32,972 nucleotides of DNA from Candidatus Parvarchaeota archaeon (lineage in GTDB: Archaea; Nanobdellota; Nanobdellia; JAFCGN01; DAOVEB01): positions 1 through 32,972 of the forward strand of contig DAOVEB010000006.1 in NCBI GenBank assembly GCA_030669205.1, read 5' to 3'. Of the stretch, positions 30,641-32,972 are shown in pieces. The notes below the pieces were generated by a model. The model searched no databases, was not told the DNA's origin, and worked only from the letters and a program-made list of their open reading frames with translations. The number at the start of each line of letters is the position of its first letter. The first letter of the stretch is position 1. The position numbers were made by a program, and so were the translations under genes.

Positions 30641-30863
30641 GACACACCACCCTTCCATCCTTGGTCGGCATCGATGCGGCAATGCTTGAGTTCCCGTTCC
30701 CCGTGTCAATGCCTTCGGAGAGGTAGAGGCACCTCATCACAGCCGAGTCGTAATTTCTGACGAGGGAGGCTCGCCCGGCGTAGCCCTCAATGAAATTGAA
30801 CAGAAGCACCACCATGAGTGTGAAGATAAAGATGCAGATTACAAGCGGGACGATATCTTCCAT
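30633..30863 (-). CDS. Small single-helix membrane protein, pilin-like operon
   Basis: 76 residues: MEDIVPLVICIFIFTLMVVL and LFNFIEGYAG form one N-terminal helix, followed by a short domain with two cysteines (CLYLSEG, VVCRG). ATG 30863 (TGATG with the upstream gene) has GGTGGTG 5-6 nt before it; GTG 30866 is the alternative. Same architecture as its neighbours. Confidence 0.55.
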   Translation of the reverse strand: MEDIVPLVICIFIFTLMVVLLFNFIEGYAGRASLVRNYDSAVMRCLYLSEGIDTGNGNSSIAASMPTKDGRVVCRG

Positions 30864-31210
30864 CACACACCACCTATAGATATTTTACTGTTTGAGCGCG
30901 AGAAGAGGACCTCACCGTCTGTTTCAAAGTCGCACCTCTCAACACTCACGAGAAGTTCTGTTGAGAGCGAGTTGAGGGACAGGGTTCTGTTCCACGCTGC
31001 TATCTTGCAAGAAGAGCTTAACTCATATACATGTGACTCCTTTCCAGATAAGTAGAACAGTTCAATTGCGTCTGCGAGGCTCTCGAGCTCGGTGCAGGTG
31101 GTCTCACCCTCAAAATAAATCTGCACAACAGAAGCAAGCACAGCGGAGACGGAGACCAGAAAGATTGCGACTATGAGAATATGCCATTTGGTCAGTAGAA
31201 GATCTATCAT
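30863..31210 (-). CDS. Pilin-like membrane protein
   Basis: 115 residues. Hydrophobic helix at about 9-31 (HILIVAIFLVSVSAVLASVV), then an external domain with three cysteines (TTCTELESLADAIELFYLSG, SSSCKIAAW, ERCDFE) and repeated short beta segments, a pseudopilin-like plan. Start overlaps the coiled-coil gene by ATGA. Function inferred from architecture only. Confidence 0.58.
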   Translation of the reverse strand: MIDLLLTKWHILIVAIFLVSVSAVLASVVQIYFEGETTCTELESLADAIELFYLSGKESHVYELSSSCKIAAWNRTLSLNSLSTELLVSVERCDFETDGEVLFSRSNSKISIGGV

Positions 31211-32451
31211 ACTTCCTTTATTTGGGATTCTATGGTGTCTATACTCTTTTGGAGTACATCAGAAAGATCAGGTTTCCTTGCCTCCCAAAAGTCACGGGTG
31301 CTGGATAAAGTGTCTATAACACCTCTCTCCAAATCCTTGCTCCAGACACCCATCCTGACCGCTTCGGAAACCAGGAATTCAAGTGAACGCATGTTGGATA
31401 CCATATCCGCAAGCATCTCTGCATTCGCAACCTCTGTCAACTTTGATATTATGAATATCTGGACGAACTCCTGTCGGATGTAGTTCCTAGCATTTTCAAG
31501 TGAAGAGGTCGCGCTGTCGACATTGTTTTTCATCTTGTTCATACTCTCCTTTACAAATTCATCTATACTTTCACTCAACCAAGTTTTCGGGTCTTTGAAG
31601 TAGTGCTCAAGCTCGGAGACCTTTCCGCTGACCTCACCGAAGTATTTCATCGTTTCGTTCAGACTCGCAATGTACCCCTTAAACTGGTTGATTACGGCGT
31701 CGTTGACCTCGACCTTGTTGAGCATCTCGTTGGTGCGGGCCACCACACCATCTACTTCCTTTCTGAACTCATTTATGCCCTGCATTCTATCTGTAAGCAC
31801 ATCTCTAGTCCTGAAGATCTCGTCTGAGGCCATCTTTATATCTTCCAGATTTTTCCTATTTTCAGCTATCCACGTCCTCAGTTTTTTGTTCTCCTTTTCC
31901 ATCTTATCCAGACGCGGTGCAACCTCCTTGAAGACCTTCTCCATCTTCTCGAACTTTGTGGAAACCTTACCCCACTCGCGCTTGGTTTCAAAGCTACGTT
32001 TGATAGTAGAGTTTATCTGGTCTGCGAAGGTTGTGACCTTGTTTATCTCCTTGTTTATGGAGTCAAACTTTGACTTCATCTCACCCTGGAACTTCTTCAG
32101 GTCGTCGTTGAGCGTCTTTACATCATTCTTGATTTCAGCGAGTGAACCTGTATAGTCATCGACGAACTTCCCGACCCTCTTGTCACGCGCTTCGATTCTG
32201 CTTATAATTTCATCAATTTCCTTCAATCTGTTGTCTGTCTGGGCAACCCTGTCGTCGATGAGAACACGTTCTTCTCTTATATTTTCCTGAATCTCCTTGA
32301 GTCTCGCTTCCATGTCTTGGCGAGCTGTTTTCACCATGTTCTGAATCATGTCCGGAAGATTTTTTACTCGCTCGGTGAGCAGTTCCTTTCTCAATTCCTC
32401 TATGTCCTTGGTGAGAGAATTTATTGAGCTCTTCCACTCGTCTTGACTCAT
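31207..32451 (-). CDS. Large coiled-coil protein heading the pilin-like operon
   Basis: 414 residues, no membrane helix. Residues 1-330 are almost continuous charged coiled coil. The C-terminal globular part (about 330-400) includes NMRSLEFLVSEAVRMGVWSK, which loosely resembles the archaellum FlaD/FlaE domain (LEFL...IGWIS), a weak similarity. TATA-like TTTAAAATT (32475-32483) lies about 27 nt before ATG 32451. Leads three membrane proteins and a 40-residue coiled coil, each overlapping the next, so it may organise a filament or membrane assembly. Confidence 0.65.
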   Translation of the reverse strand: MSQDEWKSSINSLTKDIEELRKELLTERVKNLPDMIQNMVKTARQDMEARLKEIQENIREERVLIDDRVAQTDNRLKEIDEIISRIEARDKRVGKFVDDYTGSLAEIKNDVKTLNDDLKKFQGEMKSKFDSINKEINKVTTFADQINSTIKRSFETKREWGKVSTKFEKMEKVFKEVAPRLDKMEKENKKLRTWIAENRKNLEDIKMASDEIFRTRDVLTDRMQGINEFRKEVDGVVARTNEMLNKVEVNDAVINQFKGYIASLNETMKYFGEVSGKVSELEHYFKDPKTWLSESIDEFVKESMNKMKNNVDSATSSLENARNYIRQEFVQIFIISKLTEVANAEMLADMVSNMRSLEFLVSEAVRMGVWSKDLERGVIDTLSSTRDFWEARKPDLSDVLQKSIDTIESQIKEV

Positions 32452-32474
32452 CTATAACATCAAAACGCTACTTA

Positions 32475-32483
32475 ATTTTAAAG
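32475..32483 (-). promoter_or_regulatory. TATA-like box for the coiled-coil/pilin-like operon
   Basis: Minus strand TTTAAAATT, about 27 nt before ATG 32451. Confidence 0.5.
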
Positions 32484-32506
32484 GTTTAGAAATTGGAATA
32501 CCAAAG

Positions 32507-32517
32507 GTTAAAAACCG
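32507..32517 (+). promoter_or_regulatory. TATA-like box for glyS
   Basis: GGTTAAAAACC, centred about 27 nt before ATG 32539. The GGTT/AACC flanks resemble those of the herA/HD box. Confidence 0.5.
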
Positions 32518-32538
32518 TCTTCCACTTTAATTTTTTTT

Positions 32539-32972
32539 ATGAAGGACATGGAAGAGGTAGCTGCATTTTTTAAGAAAAGAGGCATCATCTTTTCCAGCAG
32601 TGAGATATACGGCGGTTTTGCTGGTTTCTGGGACTGGGGACCGCTGGGCGTTGAGATAAAACGCAACGTGGAGGATGAGTGGTGGAAGTTCTTTGTGCAG
32701 GGCCGGGATGATGTCGTTGGCGTGGACGGCTCGATAATAACCCACCCGAAGGTGTGGGTTGCTTCAGGCCATGTCGAGGGCTTCACAGACTTTCTGGTTG
32801 ACTGCAAAAAGTGCAAGAGGCGCTGGCGCGCAGACCACTTGGTTGAAGATTTGCTGAAGATACAGGCAGACGGTCTTGACGCAGAGGCATTTTCTTCGCT
32901 GATTGAAGAGAACAAGATAAGATGCCCAAAATGCAACAGTGACCTCTCAGATTGCAAGGTCTTCAACCTGAT
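32539..32972 (+). CDS. glyS: Glycyl-tRNA synthetase, N-terminal part (3' end outside window)
   Basis: 144 visible residues. EEVAAFFKKRGIIFSSSEIYGG and FAGFWDWGPLGVEIKRNVEDEWW are the hallmark N-terminus of archaeal/eukaryotic-type dimeric GlyRS. SHPK-type THPKVWVASGHVEGFTD and the cysteine pairs CKKC and CPKC follow. Leaderless start inferred from the box 27 nt upstream. Continues beyond the window. Confidence 0.94.
   Translation, partial: MKDMEEVAAFFKKRGIIFSSSEIYGGFAGFWDWGPLGVEIKRNVEDEWWKFFVQGRDDVVGVDGSIITHPKVWVASGHVEGFTDFLVDCKKCKRRWRADHLVEDLLKIQADGLDAEAFSSLIEENKIRCPKCNSDLSDCKVFNL

Noticed and set aside
1-32972. CRISPR array, insertion sequence, prophage or integrase
   Set aside because: No regularly spaced direct repeats, transposase, integrase or phage structural genes were found on either strand.

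Overview
The window is a densely packed stretch of an archaeal chromosome. Nearly every recognisable gene is archaeal or archaeal-type: Mre11-Rad50-HerA-NurA, Trm56, archaeal TruD, Pth2, aEF1B, RtcA, AMP phosphorylase with ribose-1,5-bisphosphate isomerase, the aspartyl/asparaginyl-tRNA-synthetase-like asparagine synthetase, a methanogen-type S-layer protein, and an intron-containing tRNA. I see no insertion sequence, phage gene or CRISPR array. The lineage cannot be fixed from the window. Several compact proteins (Rad50, IorA, IorB, Dph2) and overlapping genes fit a small-genome DPANN or early-branching euryarchaeal lineage, but that is an inference.

Layout. 1-463 is the C-terminus of an S-layer protein, followed by a terminator and a small cysteine-rich membrane-anchored protein. 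832-2171 (minus) holds a GNAT acetyltransferase and a polysaccharide deacetylase. About 2207-5578 (plus) is indolepyruvate:ferredoxin oxidoreductase IorA-IorB and a GT-C-like membrane protein. 5575-8833 has a membrane thioredoxin-like protein, a processive GT2 glycosyltransferase and a second GT-C-like protein, so cell-surface glycan synthesis dominates the first 9 kb. 8808-10463 is tRNA modification (TruD, Trm56). 10486-17854 is the end-resection set Rad50-Mre11, an endonuclease-IV-like TIM barrel, HerA, an HD hydrolase and NurA, followed by RNase HII. Then come a truncated Dph2, a DHH phosphoesterase, RtcA and a wHTH regulator. 21122-24871 is translation-related: TyrRS, a PP-loop-degenerate TtuA/Ncs6-like protein, a RimB-like/RimK-like pair, Pth2, a zinc ribbon and aEF1B. 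24905-27258 is the AMP salvage pair. After a roughly 265 bp AT-rich gap come a YfaP-like lipoprotein, an Lrp/AsnC regulator and a divergent asparagine synthetase. Next is a tRNA, best read as tRNA-Trp(CCA) with two insertions. The last block is a five-gene minus-strand operon (coiled coil, three pilin-like membrane proteins, a 40-residue coiled coil) and the start of GlyRS.

Expression signals are unusually legible. Promoter-proximal genes mostly look leaderless, with an AT-rich TATA-like box about 26 nt before the start codon. Many genes inside operons overlap the upstream gene by a few bases (for example ATGA), and several carry a GGTG-type Shine-Dalgarno. Five divergent gene pairs have start codons 51-54 nt apart around a single near-symmetric TATA-like box that sits about 26 nt from both starts, which suggests shared mirror-image promoters. 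Most convergent neighbours abut or overlap at their 3' ends.
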